DNA of 64,000 bases from Acidimicrobiaceae bacterium (GCA_003151955.1 PLZB01000086.1:1-64000); one strand, 5' to 3'; shown: positions 33,218 through 42,575, counted from the first letter of the stretch. Translations and numbers: made by a program. The notes: generated from the letters alone by a model not told the origin.

Positions 33218-33693
33218 GATTCCCCCAGGCGACCACCGGCCAGCTCGACCGAGAACCGTTCATGGCAGGCCGGGCAGGAGACCGCGGCCCGGGAATGCCC
33301 CTCTGAGTTGATCCTGCGGTAGAGATCCTGGAGGAAGGCCAGGTCGGAGGCGAAGAACCGCTCGACCACCCCGGCGTTGATCTCGTCGCCCTCGAGGTCC
33401 CCCAACGCCGTGATGACCCGGGCCAGGAGCACGACGGTCAGGTAGGGGGGATTCTCCCGGACCCGGTCGTCGTGGAGGGGCAGCAGCTCGTCCCGGGCCG
33501 TGGCCAGGCGCATGGTCCCGTTGCGGTGAACGGCCCCCGAGAAGTCGACGAAGCCCCGTGGCAGGACGAAGTCGAATTCGGTCTGCAGGACGTGGCGCGG
33601 CGCCTCCCTGACGGGCTCCACCGCGACCGGTGGGGCCGCCGCCACCTCCTCGCCGGCGTCATCAACGGGAGCTGGGGCGGGGCCCCGTCGCAT
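33214..33693 (-). CDS. eCIS tail-assembly chaperone-like protein
   Basis: 159 residues. Seen: a Pro/Ala-rich N-terminal arm, then LQTEFDFVLPRGFVDFSGAVHRNGTMRLATARDELLPLHDDRV, PPYLTVVLLARVITALGDLE and FFASDLAFLQDLYRRIN, ending with CPACHERF, half a zinc ribbon. The middle part resembles phage tail-assembly-chaperone-like proteins encoded just after the tube gene. It is coupled to tube (TGATG) and to the small DUF6760-like gene (GTGA). Confidence 0.75.
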   Translation of the reverse strand: MRRGPAPAPVDDAGEEVAAAPPVAVEPVREAPRHVLQTEFDFVLPRGFVDFSGAVHRNGTMRLATARDELLPLHDDRVRENPPYLTVVLLARVITALGDLEGDEINAGVVERFFASDLAFLQDLYRRINSEGHSRAAVSCPACHERFSVELAGGRLGES

Positions 33694-34145
33694 CAGCTCG
33701 TCGCGACCGGCTCGAGGCCCTCGTGGGAGATCGTCAGCTTCTCCGTCAGGACCGAGGTGTCACCGGCCCGGAGGGTGCCGTACTCGACACTCTTGGCCCA
33801 GCCGTTGTGGAACTTGAAGGCCTGGACCGGCGTGTTCATGTAGTCGTAGATCGTGATCTCACCGTGCTTGCGGGCCCCGGGCATGTCGCCCTCGAAGACC
33901 TGCTTGATCCAGGTGTGCCAACCCCGGTTGCCGGTCACACCACGGGTCAGGGTGATCTCGCCCGCCTTCTTGCGGCCCGGGAGCTTCTTGTTGATGTACT
34001 TGCCGTCGAAGGTGTTGTGCTTCAGCTCGATGGCGTCGACCTCGAGCTTGAGGCCCGTGATCTCTTGGATCTCCCGGATCTCGATGCCGTCGATGGTGAG
34101 ACCGAACGACCAGCCGACACCGGTGTCAAATTCGGGAAGAGGCAT
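33693..34145 (-). CDS. Inner tube protein (Afp1/gp19-type)
   Basis: 150 residues. Seen: GVGWSFGLTIDGIEIREIQEITGLKLEVDAIELKHNT, GKYINKKLPGRKKAGEITLTRGVTGNRGWHTWIKQVFEGD and a C-terminal EKLTISHEGLEPV. This is the standard tail-tube fold; hexamers stack to make the inner tube. It starts 46 bases after the sheath stop with GGGAG before the ATG. Confidence 0.95.
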   Translation of the reverse strand: MPLPEFDTGVGWSFGLTIDGIEIREIQEITGLKLEVDAIELKHNTFDGKYINKKLPGRKKAGEITLTRGVTGNRGWHTWIKQVFEGDMPGARKHGEITIYDYMNTPVQAFKFHNGWAKSVEYGTLRAGDTSVLTEKLTISHEGLEPVATS

Positions 34146-34191
34146 GTGTCACTCCCTTTCTGCAGGAGGGTTCTGAACCGATGGACTGGGA

Positions 34192-35715
34192 CTACTCGGC
34201 AACCAGGGCGGCGCCGCCGGAGAACTGCGACATCCGGAAGATGACGAACTCGGCCGGCTTGACCGGGGCCACGCCGATCTCGCAGACCACCTGGCCGGCG
34301 TCGATGCCCTCGGCCGGGTTGGTCTCGTCGTCACACTTCACGAAGAAGGCCTCGTCCGGCGTGGAGCCGAACAGGGCGCCCTTGCGCCACTCGTTGACCA
34401 GGAAGCCGGCGATGGTCCGACGGATCTTGGCCCAGAGGTTGCGGTCGTTGGGCTCGAAGACGACCCAGTCCGTCCCGCTGAGGATGGACTCCTCCAGGTA
34501 GTTGAAGAGGCGCCGCACGTTGATGTACCGCCACGCCGCGTCGCTCGACAGGGTGCGGGCGCCCCAGACCCGGATGCCCCGGCCCGGGAAGGCCCGGATG
34601 GCGTTGATGCCCACCGGGTTGAGCAGGTCGTGCTCGCCCTTCGTGATGTTGATCTCGAGGGAGATGGCCCCCCGGACGACCTCGTTGGCCGGCGCCTTGT
34701 GGACGCCCCTGGTGTCGTCGTTGCGACCCCAGATCCCGGCCATGTGGCCAGAGGGCGGCACGAAGATGTTCTGGCCGGAGGCGGGGTCCATGACCTTCAC
34801 CCAGGGCCAGTAGAGGGCGGCGTACTTGGAGTCGTAGCCGGCCTTGTCGACCCGCCACTCGTGGATCTGCTGGGCGTTGAGCCCGGGGGGCGGGTCGAGG
34901 ATGGCCATCCGGTCGCCCATCAGCTCGCAGTGGGAGATCATCCCGAGCTGGACGGCCTGGACGCCCTCGAGGTCGATCAGACCTCGCTGGTAGGCGCTCA
35001 TGAGGTCGGGGACGCTCACCATGGTGACCACGTCGACGGCCTCGAGACCGCCGAAGCCGGTCCGGTCGGCAGAGCTGCCCACGTAGTCGGCGGCGCCGAG
35101 GTTGGCCGGGGCCTGGGAGCCGCCGCCGCCGAGGCTCACCGAGCCACGGGCGACCGACTCGACGGCGGTCTTCGAGGTCTCCTCGACCTTGATGAGGGTC
35201 GAGGTGGCGTTGACGACCGTGACGACGTTGGTCCGACCCTTCTTGACCGACACCGGTTCGAAGCTCTCGGCCACGGCACCGTTGCGCTTGACCACGACCT
35301 TGAAGCTGTCCTCGGTGCCCTCAGTGCTGTCGGCGATCTCGACCGCGATGTCGTTGCCCTCGGCCCCGGCCTCGATGGCGGAGATCCGATAGGCGCCCAG
35401 GTTGGCGTCGGTGCCCGAGGTCAGCTCGGCCACGGCCGACTGGTCGGTGCCGCTGGCCCCGATCCGGACGATGTAGCAGAGCCCGCCGCCGTTCTGGAAG
35501 TAGGCGTAGACGGCGTGGGCCAGGTAGGTCCCCTCGAGGAACTCCCCGAACGTCTTGGCGTACTGGCTCCAGTTCGTCACGAGCGTCGGCTCGTTGAACG
35601 GACCCTTCTCGGCCAGGCCGACGAAAGCGGCCACCGCCGTTCCAACGCCCTCAATGGGACGAGAACCAGCCTCGAGCTCCTCGACGTAGACGCCGGGAGA
35701 CAGGTACGTGGGCAT
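34192..35715 (-). CDS. Contractile sheath protein (Afp2/3-type)
   Basis: 507 residues. Seen: MPTYLSPGVYVEELEAGSRPIEGVGTAVAAFVGLAEKGP, the hallmark N-terminus of phage/eCIS sheath proteins; VTNWSQYAKTFGEF; LAHAVYAYFQNGGGLCYIVRI; and the C-terminal sheath domain with GIRVWGARTLSSDAAWRYINVRRLFNYLEESI and ending FVIFRMSQFSGGAALVAE. Only one sheath gene is present, whereas AFP/PVC loci have several. GGAAGG lies seven bases before the ATG. The 135 bases upstream contain a TGCCC-N4-GGGCA dyad. Confidence 0.97.
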   Translation of the reverse strand: MPTYLSPGVYVEELEAGSRPIEGVGTAVAAFVGLAEKGPFNEPTLVTNWSQYAKTFGEFLEGTYLAHAVYAYFQNGGGLCYIVRIGASGTDQSAVAELTSGTDANLGAYRISAIEAGAEGNDIAVEIADSTEGTEDSFKVVVKRNGAVAESFEPVSVKKGRTNVVTVVNATSTLIKVEETSKTAVESVARGSVSLGGGGSQAPANLGAADYVGSSADRTGFGGLEAVDVVTMVSVPDLMSAYQRGLIDLEGVQAVQLGMISHCELMGDRMAILDPPPGLNAQQIHEWRVDKAGYDSKYAALYWPWVKVMDPASGQNIFVPPSGHMAGIWGRNDDTRGVHKAPANEVVRGAISLEINITKGEHDLLNPVGINAIRAFPGRGIRVWGARTLSSDAAWRYINVRRLFNYLEESILSGTDWVVFEPNDRNLWAKIRRTIAGFLVNEWRKGALFGSTPDEAFFVKCDDETNPAEGIDAGQVVCEIGVAPVKPAEFVIFRMSQFSGGAALVAE

Positions 35716-35822
35716 AGAGAGAGTCCTTCCTACGCGACCGTTCGCCTCTGAACATCAGCATCGTCCCAGCAGAACGGCCCGGGCCACCATCGCCAAGGGG
35801 CGCGCCTGAGGGAAGGTGCCGC

Positions 35823-35836
35823 TGCCCTTTCGGGCA
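35823..35836. promoter_or_regulatory. Dyad TGCCC-N4-GGGCA before the sheath gene
   Basis: Perfect 5-base arms with a 4-base centre, 15 bases after the DUF4157 stop and 108 bases before the sheath ATG. A further TGCCCGA on the minus strand abuts it (35838-35844). Could be a protein-binding site or an intercistronic hairpin; there is no T-tract. Confidence 0.5.
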
Positions 35837-35850
35837 GTCGGGCAGGAGCG

Positions 35851-36534
35851 CTACCCCTCTTCGGAGTTGCTCTCCTCTTCCTCACCCTCACGCTGGAGGG
35901 CGAGGGTCTGGACCTCCTCCTCCTCCTCACGCTGGACGACGGGGGTGGAGACGCCGGCCACGGAGCGCTGGGCCACGGCTCCGGACATCACCCGCTCGGC
36001 GGTGCGCTCGGCCTCCTGCTCGAAGCGGTCGGAGGGATCGGAGATCTTGATGCCGCCGCCGGCCGCCGTTCCGTCCACGGGGCCGGAGCGCTGCTGGACG
36101 ACATGGGTCAGCTCATGGGCCAGGGTGCGCTGGGCCGAGGGGGTTCCGGGCTGGAAGTGGTTGGGATGGACGACGACGTCACTGCCGACGGTGTAGGCGG
36201 CGGCCTGGACGGACTCGGCCGAACGGGCGTCGACGTGGAGGCGGACGTCGCCGAAGTCGGCACCGATCTGCTGCTCCATGGCGGCCCGGGTGGTGGAGTC
36301 GAGGGGCGAGCCGCCGCCCTTGCCGACGATGTCCTTGACGGGGGAGTCCTCCTCCTCGCGCTGGAGGTAGGCGCTGGTGCCGGCGTTGCCGACGGAGCGC
36401 TGGAGACCGAGGACGGAGCGGGGGTCGAGGGCCCGGCGGTCACGTCGGGCCGACTCGGGACCGGCGGCCTGCTCGGACTGCTTGGCGGTGGACCGGGCCG
36501 GATCGGCCAGCTCCAGTTCCAGGTGATCGTGCAT
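35851..36534 (-). CDS. DUF4157 metallopeptidase-like eCIS protein
   Basis: 227 residues. Seen: LGLQRSVGN and YLQREEED near the N-terminus; the DUF4157 core with MEQQIGADFGDVRLHVD and the zinc-protease-like motif HELTH (140-144) followed by VVQQR; FEQEAERTAERVM (171-183), which may give the third ligand; and an acidic tail with VVQREEEEE and ALQREGEEEE. DUF4157 proteins are strongly linked to eCIS loci and have been proposed as cargo or as peptidases in particle function; the role is not settled. (L/V/A)QR motifs recur here and in the 979-residue protein. Confidence 0.92.
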   Translation of the reverse strand: MHDHLELELADPARSTAKQSEQAAGPESARRDRRALDPRSVLGLQRSVGNAGTSAYLQREEEDSPVKDIVGKGGGSPLDSTTRAAMEQQIGADFGDVRLHVDARSAESVQAAAYTVGSDVVVHPNHFQPGTPSAQRTLAHELTHVVQQRSGPVDGTAAGGGIKISDPSDRFEQEAERTAERVMSGAVAQRSVAGVSTPVVQREEEEEVQTLALQREGEEEESNSEEG

Positions 36535-36556
36535 CGGGACCCCTTCCCCTCTAGCT

Positions 36557-38782
36557 TCAGACCTCGCCTGCGATGGACTCGAACCATTCCCCGAACTCGG
36601 CCTCGACGGAGAGCCGGCCGAGCTTGCGGTACTCCCTGTGCACGGCCCGGATCATGTCGGCCATGGTGACCTCGCCGTCCTTGGCCGCCGCCAGGTAGGC
36701 GGCGGTGAGGGCGATGCTCCTGATGTTACCGCCCGAGAGCTCGAAGGACCCGGCGCAGAATTCGAGGTCGACGTCAGGGGCGAGGGGCACCGAGGGTCCG
36801 AGGCACTGGCGCCAGAGGACCAGGCGCTGGGTGGGGTCGGGGAAGGGGAAGTCGATGAGGGCGTCGAGGCGGCGGGTGAAGGCCTCGTCGACGTTGGCCC
36901 GGAGGTTGGTGGCCAGGATGGCCAGGCCGTCGAAGGTCTCGATCCGTTGGAGGAGGTAGGCCACCTCGATGTTGGCGTAGCGGTCGTGGGCGTCACGGAC
37001 CTCGGAGCGCTTGCCGAAGATGGCGTCGGCCTCGTCGAAGAGGAGGACGCCGTTGACGCCGTCGACCTCGGAGAAGATCCGCTCCAGGTTCTTCTCGGTC
37101 TCCCCCACGTACTTGTCGACGACGGTGGCCAGGTTGATGGTGTAGAGCTCGATCCCGAGGGCGCCCGCCACGACCTCGGCCGACATGGTCTTGCCGGTAC
37201 CGGAGTCCCCGGAGAAGAGGGCGGTGACCCCCCGGCCCCGTCCCCCGCCCGGCCGCATCCGCCACCGGTCGAGGACCTGCTCCCGGGTGTGGACCCGGCC
37301 GGCGAGCTCGTGGAGGAGCTGGAGGGTGAGGGGTGGGAGGACGAGGTCGTCCCAGCCCACCGCGGGGTCGATCCGGCGGGCCATCCGCTCCAGGCCGGCG
37401 GCGTTCTGGGAACGGGCCCCCATCCGGACGTGGCCGGCGTCGATGGGCTGGCCGGTGAGGACGGACTGGAGGCGGGTGGCCTCGCCGGCCCGGGCCACCT
37501 GCTCCGGGGTGAGGCGGAACTCGGCCACCGCCTCGGAGAGGTCGAGCTCGTCGGGGAGGTCCCGGCCCAGAGCCACCCGCCAGGGCTCGAGGCGCTCGGC
37601 GGTGGAGGGCTGGGGGGCCTCGACGAGGAGGGGGACCCGACGGCTCCAGATCGGGTCCCAACCGGAGCGGCCCAGGAGGACGACGACGGTGGGGAGCTCG
37701 GCGAAGGCCCGGACGGCGGCCCGGGTCCGGGGGTCGACGTGGTCGCCGAGGGCTTCGAGGGGCCCGGCCACGAGACCGGCGCCGACGAGGCGGGCCTCAC
37801 GGGCCGCGGCCCGGGCCACGGCAGCGACATCGGCGTCGGGATCGAGTCGCTCGAGGTCGAGGCTGAGGGTGCCCATCCCGACCGTGGCCAGTGCGGCCGA
37901 GGCCAGGGCCCGGCCGCTCGAGCCGGGCTTCTCCCGGACGTAGACGAGCTGGGTCCCGGCCCCGAGGGCCCGGGCCAGGGGGGCGGCGTCGACGGCGACG
38001 GGGGGGGAGGGGGGGACGAGGAGCGCGGCCAGGTCGCTGTCGGGGCGGTCGTCGCCGAGGAGGTGGATGGCGACGCGGTCGGGGACCCGGAGGGAGCGGG
38101 TCAGATAGGGCCGGTCGGACTCCTCGACGAGGACGAGACCGCCGTCGAGGAGGGGGGCTCCGGGCCGGAGCCGGCTGCGGCCGGCTGGGGCCCCCGAGGG
38201 CGGCCCGACGAGCTCGAGGGCCAGCCCGATGGTGGCGCGGCGGCGGGTGACGTCGTCGTTCAGGTAGCCGTAGAGGCGTTCGAAGCGGCTGTCGAGATCG
38301 GGGGCGAGGGCGACGACCAGGAGGTCGACGTCGGTGGGGCTGAGCCCGAAGAATCGCTCGAGGGATCGGAGCCGGCTGGGCCGGCCGGCGGCATCGGCCC
38401 GGTCGACGGCCTCCTCGACGGCGACCCGGGCCGCCAGGAGGTCCGAGGCGGGGGCCTCGAGGGCGGGCCAGCCACCGGCCAGGAGACGGTCGGCGTCGCC
38501 CTCGGAGATGTAGAGGCCCCGGAAGGCGTCGTCGGGGTCGGGGTCGACAGCCCGGCGGGCTGCCACCGCCGCCCGAACCTGGTCACCGAGGAGGGCGAGA
38601 CGGGCGGCGAGGTGGCCGGCGGCGGCCGGTGACCCCTCCTCGTCGGGGCGCGGGGGGACGGAAACCGTCGTCGAGGTGGCTGGCCGGGCCGGGGCGGTTC
38701 CGGCCGGCGCCGGCTTGGCTCGGGCCGGCTTGGCCCCGGGGGGCCGGGAGGCGGTGGAGGGGCTGCCTCCGGCCGGGGTCAT
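36557..38782 (-). CDS. AAA+ ATPase of the eCIS (Afp15-type)
   Basis: 741 residues from ATG 38782, overlapping the cap gene stop (ATGA); the longer frame to 39226 is antisense-like. Seen: a Pro/Ala-rich N-terminal arm (1-50); an N-terminal ATPase-like half lacking a clear P-loop, with LERFFGLSPTDVDLLVVALAPDL; then a full AAA+ core with Walker A GDSGTGKT (about 520-530), Walker B VLLFDEADAIFG (about 578-590), ILATNLRANVDEAFTRRLD with the arginine-finger region, and a lid (SGGNIRSIALTAAYLA). This ATPase is universal in eCIS and is required for assembly in studied systems. Confidence 0.95.
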   Translation of the reverse strand: MTPAGGSPSTASRPPGAKPARAKPAPAGTAPARPATSTTVSVPPRPDEEGSPAAAGHLAARLALLGDQVRAAVAARRAVDPDPDDAFRGLYISEGDADRLLAGGWPALEAPASDLLAARVAVEEAVDRADAAGRPSRLRSLERFFGLSPTDVDLLVVALAPDLDSRFERLYGYLNDDVTRRRATIGLALELVGPPSGAPAGRSRLRPGAPLLDGGLVLVEESDRPYLTRSLRVPDRVAIHLLGDDRPDSDLAALLVPPSPPVAVDAAPLARALGAGTQLVYVREKPGSSGRALASAALATVGMGTLSLDLERLDPDADVAAVARAAAREARLVGAGLVAGPLEALGDHVDPRTRAAVRAFAELPTVVVLLGRSGWDPIWSRRVPLLVEAPQPSTAERLEPWRVALGRDLPDELDLSEAVAEFRLTPEQVARAGEATRLQSVLTGQPIDAGHVRMGARSQNAAGLERMARRIDPAVGWDDLVLPPLTLQLLHELAGRVHTREQVLDRWRMRPGGGRGRGVTALFSGDSGTGKTMSAEVVAGALGIELYTINLATVVDKYVGETEKNLERIFSEVDGVNGVLLFDEADAIFGKRSEVRDAHDRYANIEVAYLLQRIETFDGLAILATNLRANVDEAFTRRLDALIDFPFPDPTQRLVLWRQCLGPSVPLAPDVDLEFCAGSFELSGGNIRSIALTAAYLAAAKDGEVTMADMIRAVHREYRKLGRLSVEAEFGEWFESIAGEV

Positions 38783-39492
38783 GGGGTGGTGGCGCGACGG
38801 CCCCGCCTGATGCCTCCGCCACCGCTGGCCGCCGCGGCCGCCTCGGCGTCGGCCAGGGCCTGCTCGGCGGCCCGGCCGATGTCGCCGGGGGGCAGTCCCC
38901 CACCGACCTCCTCGCTCTGGCCGGCGTCGCCGTGCATGCCGGCCACGAGGGGCTTGACGGGGGGCTCGGCGGCGGGCTCGCTGCCGACCACCATGGGGGC
39001 CCGGACCACGAGGTCCAGGGAGGGCTTGAGCTCGCCGCCGAGGGCGGACCAGACGTCGGAGATCTGGCGGTTGTCCGGGGGGGGCTTGGCGATGTCGAGG
39101 CCGACGGGCATGGCCAGGAGGGCCGTGTCGCCGACCAGGAGATCCTCGGGGAGGACGGGATGGGTGAGGAAGGCCTTGAGGAGGAGCGAGAGGAGGCGGT
39201 GCTCGTCCTCGGGACGCTGGGTCCACACGGTGACGAGGTAGGAGAGCTTGAAGTAACGGGGGGGGAGGTGGTGCTCGAGGATCTTGCCGTTCTCGTCCCG
39301 GAAGTCGTAGGTCCCGCTCTGGCGGGCCCTGACGTCCTCGCGGATGTCGTAGAGGTAGACGTCCACGGTGGGGGTGTTCCGGCGGGAGGCCCAGTCCTTG
39401 GTGGGCGCGTCGAAGACCACCTCGGCGCCGGAACCCTCGAGGGCCTCGCGCTTCACGAATGCCTTGAGGGACTCGTCGACCTCGTGGATCAC
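38779..39492 (-). CDS. DUF4255 / Pvc16-like tube-terminator protein
   Basis: 237 residues from GTG 39492. Seen: IHEVDESLKAFVKREALEG, APTKDWASRRNTPTVDVYLYDIREDVRAR, HLPPRYFKLSYLVTVWTQRPEDEHRLLSLLLKAFL, the pattern of the N-terminal domain of the Pvc16/Afp16 cap, which ends the tube and sheath. The last ~70 residues are a Gly/Ala-rich linker and a basic end (RRGRRATTP). It is the first structural gene of the run and lies 105 bases after the SARP-type regulator. Confidence 0.93.
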   Translation of the reverse strand: MIHEVDESLKAFVKREALEGSGAEVVFDAPTKDWASRRNTPTVDVYLYDIREDVRARQSGTYDFRDENGKILEHHLPPRYFKLSYLVTVWTQRPEDEHRLLSLLLKAFLTHPVLPEDLLVGDTALLAMPVGLDIAKPPPDNRQISDVWSALGGELKPSLDLVVRAPMVVGSEPAAEPPVKPLVAGMHGDAGQSEEVGGGLPPGDIGRAAEQALADAEAAAAASGGGGIRRGRRATTP

Positions 39493-39560
39493 TCTTCAGA
39501 CCCTGCCAGCCTGGTCCCGGCGGTCACCGTCCGCTGTGCAGGCCTTCGGGAGGCTGGGAT

Positions 39561-39574
39561 TGCCCGATGGGGCA
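39561..39574. promoter_or_regulatory. Dyad TGCCC-N4-GGGCA before the first structural eCIS gene
   Basis: A perfect dyad (TGCCCGATGGGGCA) 24 bases after the SARP stop and 68 bases before the DUF4255 start. An inverted half-like CCTTCGGG lies at 39543-39550. Same two readings as at 35823: operator or hairpin. Confidence 0.5.
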
Positions 39575-39597
39575 GGAGGGACGAGGGCCATGGAGCG

Positions 39598-42516
39598 TCA
39601 GAGGCCGGCCCGGTCGAGGCCGAGGTCGTCGAGCATGGCCTCGTAGCGGGCCGCGGCCCGGCTGGCGGCAGCCCGCTTCCCGTCGCGGTCGTAGGCCTCG
39701 ATGAGAATCCGCCAGAGGTCGTCGCGGAAGCGGTCGACGGTGAGCCCCCATTCACAGGCGGCGGCGGCGCCGGCCCCGTCGTCGGCGGCGAGGCGGACCC
39801 GGGCCAGTCCGACCCCGACGGTGACGGCCTCGAAGCGGTAGGCCTCCCGGGCCTTCACGACCCAGTCGGCGGGGCCGTCCTCGGGGAGGAGGTCGTCGTC
39901 GTAGGTGGCCAGGGCCTGGTCGAATGCGAGGGTGGCCCGGTCGAGGTCCCCGGCCCGGGCCGCCTCGTGGCCGGCCCGGGCGACCCGGTCGAAGCGGAGG
40001 AGGTCGACGTCCGCGTCCGGACCGGGATCGAGAAGGTAGGCGTCGCCCCGTCGGGCCAGGAGGGCGGCGCCCGAGCCCGGCCCGGCATGCTCGTCGAGGA
40101 GGCCCCGGAGGGAGGAGACGGCGACCTGGAGGCTGTGGCGACCGGCCTTGTCGGTGGCGTCGGGCCAGAGGGCCTCGATGAGCTCCTCGCGGTGGACGGC
40201 ACGGCCCACCCGGACGGCGAGGAGATGGAGGAGGGAGCGGGCCCGGGGCCGGACCTCGGCGAGATTGACGGGGCGGCCGTCGACCACGAGGCGGAAGCCC
40301 CCGAAGCAGCGGAGGAGGACCGGCTCGGACCGGCCCGGGCCGGCCTCGGCCGGGACGGCCGGCGGGGCGGGCTCCCGGACGTCGGGGTCCCGCCAGCGGC
40401 GGATCCCGAGATCGGCCAGGAGGTCGTCGGCGGGGGCGGATTGGTCGGGTGGGGCAGCGGGGTCGGACTCGACCAGGGCCACCTGGGCCAGAGCGGCGGC
40501 CCCGGGGGTGGCGGTGGAGCGGGCCAGGGCCTCGGCGTCGAGGGCGGCCTGGCGGGCTTCGGGACGACCGGCCCGGGCCAGGGCCAGGGCCAGGAGGCTC
40601 CGGGACCAGGACTCGAGGACGGCGGCTCCCAGGCCATGGAAGCGGGCCGCGGCGTCGTCGAGGGCGTCGAGGGGGGAGGACTCGCCGGTGGCGAGGGTCC
40701 TGTGGCCGATGATCAGGGCCAGGAGGGCCTCGCCCCAGACGTCGTGGTCCTCCCGGCAGGCGGCCTGGAGGTCGGCGGCGGCGGCCAGGGGGATCCAGCC
40801 GGCGGCGAGCTGGGCGGCCCGGGTCATCCGCCAGGGAAGGCGGTCGCCCCGACCCTCGAAGCGCGCTTCGAGCTCCTCGAGCTCCCGGCGGGCCCCGGGG
40901 GGCCGCTCGGCCGACCAGATCCCGGAGATGACGGCCAGGAGGCGGGCCACGGCCATCAGGGGGAGGGGGGCCTCGGGGTGCCGGGGTACCTGGCGGAGGA
41001 GGGCGGATCCCTCGGCCAGGCGGCCGGCGAGGACCAGGGCGGCCCCCTCGGCAAAGCGGCCGGTCGGCCCCTCGAGGTCTGCCGCCTTCCGGGCCACCTG
41101 GAGGGGGTCACGCTGGAGGGCGGAACGCAGGAGACTGAGCCAGTCGGTCGGAGGGGCGGGAAGGGGGGTCTGCCAGAGGCCGACGCTCTGGCGCTCCCGG
41201 CGGCAGGCCTCCTGGGCGGTGGCCGGGCCGAAGGCCTCCTCGGCTCGCTGGTAGGCGGCGGCGGCGGCCTCGAGGGAACCCTTGGCCACCAGACGGCGGG
41301 CCTCGGCCAGCTGGAGCCAGGGGTCGAAGGCCACCACGGCGGCCGGGAGGGAGTCGAACCAGGAGCCCGTCTCGCCGGCCAGGGCGGCCCCGTCGGAGCC
41401 GAGGACGCGCATGGCCGAGGGCCAGTCCTCGGCCCGGCAGAAGGACCAGAGGGCCCCGGCCGGCCGGCCGGCCTCCTCGAGGAGGTAGCCGGCCCGGCGG
41501 TAGGCGGACTGGGCCTCGGTCACCCCGAGGATCTGGAGGAGCTCCACCTCGAGGTGGGAGCGGAGGATCTCGTGGTAGTGGTAGGTCCCGTCGCCGTCGA
41601 GCCGGGTGGTGAAGATCTGGCGCCGCTCGAGCTCGTCGAGGAGCTGCTCGCTCCCGGACCGGCCCAGGAGGGTATCGCAGAGGTCGCCGGTCAGCTCCCG
41701 GAGGACGCTGCTGCGGACGAGGAAGTCCCGGAGGTCGGGGGGGAGCTCGTCGAGGATGTTCCGGGTCAGGTACTCCCGGACGAGCCGGGAGCGGGTGCCC
41801 AGGGAGGCCAGGACCTGGCGGCGTTCCGAGGGAGACTTGTCCGAGGTGGCCAGGTGGAAGAGCTGGAGGCAGCCGGCCCAGCCCTCGGTCCGGCGGGCCA
41901 GTTCGGCGAGCTCCTCGGGGGCGAGGGGGGTGTGGTAGCAGTCGCGGAAGAGGTGGTCGACCTCCCAGGTCCTGAAGCGGAGGTCGTCGGCACCGAGCTC
42001 GACGACCCGGTCGGAGACCCGGAGGCGGGAGAGGTCGAAGCCGGGCACGGTGCGGGAGGCGCCGAGGATGGTGAGCCGGGGTGGCCGCTCCTCGACCAGC
42101 TGGGCCAGGACGGCCTCGGCCGGGCTCCCGGCCAGGAGGTGGAGGTCGTCGAGGACGAGGAGGGTGGGCAGGGCCAGCTCGAGGGCGGCCACCAGGTCGC
42201 CGGCTGTCGACCACGGTCCCGATCCGGGGGCCGGGGAGGGGGCCAGGGCCAGCTGGAGGTGGCGGAGGAGCCGGGCCGGGTCGGTGTCCCCGCCCCGGGA
42301 CCGGTACCAGGCCACCGGGGTGTCGCTGGCTTCGGCGAACTGGGCCACCAGGGTCGTCTTGCCCCAGCCGGCGGGGGCCACGATCAGTCCGAACCCTGAC
42401 CGCCAGACGCCGTCCAGGCGGTCGTGGAGGCGTTCCCGGGAGAGGCCCCCGGCCACGGGCGCCCAGGCCTGGGGTCCACTTCCGGGCGCTTGCCGTTGCG
42501 TCACCCCGTCGATCAA
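39598..42516 (-). CDS. MalT-type ATPase / SARP-BTAD transcriptional regulator
   Basis: 972 residues. Seen: a P-loop (IVAPAGWGKTTLVAQFAE, about 45-60) and Walker-B-like TLLVLDDLHLL; STAND/MalT-style helical region with EGWAGCLQLFHLA and LRDFLVRSSVLRELTGDLCDTLL; a helical-repeat middle; then a C-terminal winged-helix SARP domain (about 740-830: LRCFGGFRLVVDGRPVNL, LLHLLAVRVGRAVHREELIEALWP) and a BTAD (about 835-970). The start is TTG 42516 with GGGGG eight bases upstream; GTG 42504 is an alternative. Being between the LuxR gene and the cap gene, it is the likely direct activator of the eCIS operon (inference). The DNA-binding part is C-terminal, unlike classical SARPs. Confidence 0.9.
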   Translation of the reverse strand: MIDGVTQRQAPGSGPQAWAPVAGGLSRERLHDRLDGVWRSGFGLIVAPAGWGKTTLVAQFAEASDTPVAWYRSRGGDTDPARLLRHLQLALAPSPAPGSGPWSTAGDLVAALELALPTLLVLDDLHLLAGSPAEAVLAQLVEERPPRLTILGASRTVPGFDLSRLRVSDRVVELGADDLRFRTWEVDHLFRDCYHTPLAPEELAELARRTEGWAGCLQLFHLATSDKSPSERRQVLASLGTRSRLVREYLTRNILDELPPDLRDFLVRSSVLRELTGDLCDTLLGRSGSEQLLDELERRQIFTTRLDGDGTYHYHEILRSHLEVELLQILGVTEAQSAYRRAGYLLEEAGRPAGALWSFCRAEDWPSAMRVLGSDGAALAGETGSWFDSLPAAVVAFDPWLQLAEARRLVAKGSLEAAAAAYQRAEEAFGPATAQEACRRERQSVGLWQTPLPAPPTDWLSLLRSALQRDPLQVARKAADLEGPTGRFAEGAALVLAGRLAEGSALLRQVPRHPEAPLPLMAVARLLAVISGIWSAERPPGARRELEELEARFEGRGDRLPWRMTRAAQLAAGWIPLAAAADLQAACREDHDVWGEALLALIIGHRTLATGESSPLDALDDAAARFHGLGAAVLESWSRSLLALALARAGRPEARQAALDAEALARSTATPGAAALAQVALVESDPAAPPDQSAPADDLLADLGIRRWRDPDVREPAPPAVPAEAGPGRSEPVLLRCFGGFRLVVDGRPVNLAEVRPRARSLLHLLAVRVGRAVHREELIEALWPDATDKAGRHSLQVAVSSLRGLLDEHAGPGSGAALLARRGDAYLLDPGPDADVDLLRFDRVARAGHEAARAGDLDRATLAFDQALATYDDDLLPEDGPADWVVKAREAYRFEAVTVGVGLARVRLAADDGAGAAAACEWGLTVDRFRDDLWRILIEAYDRDGKRAAASRAAARYEAMLDDLGLDRAGL

Positions 42517-42575
42517 ATCTGTGCCCCCAGCTGATCAGCGCCGTCAGCGGAAATCTACCAGCCTGCCCCTGCCGT

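Noticed and set aside
33042-33263. 73-codon minus-strand open frame
   Set aside because: The overlapping frame 33059-33217 is conserved-looking and has a GTGA overlap; this one is a shadow.
35823-35836. Dyad read as a rho-independent terminator
   Set aside because: No T-tract follows and only a 5-base stem; kept instead as an operator or hairpin of unknown role.
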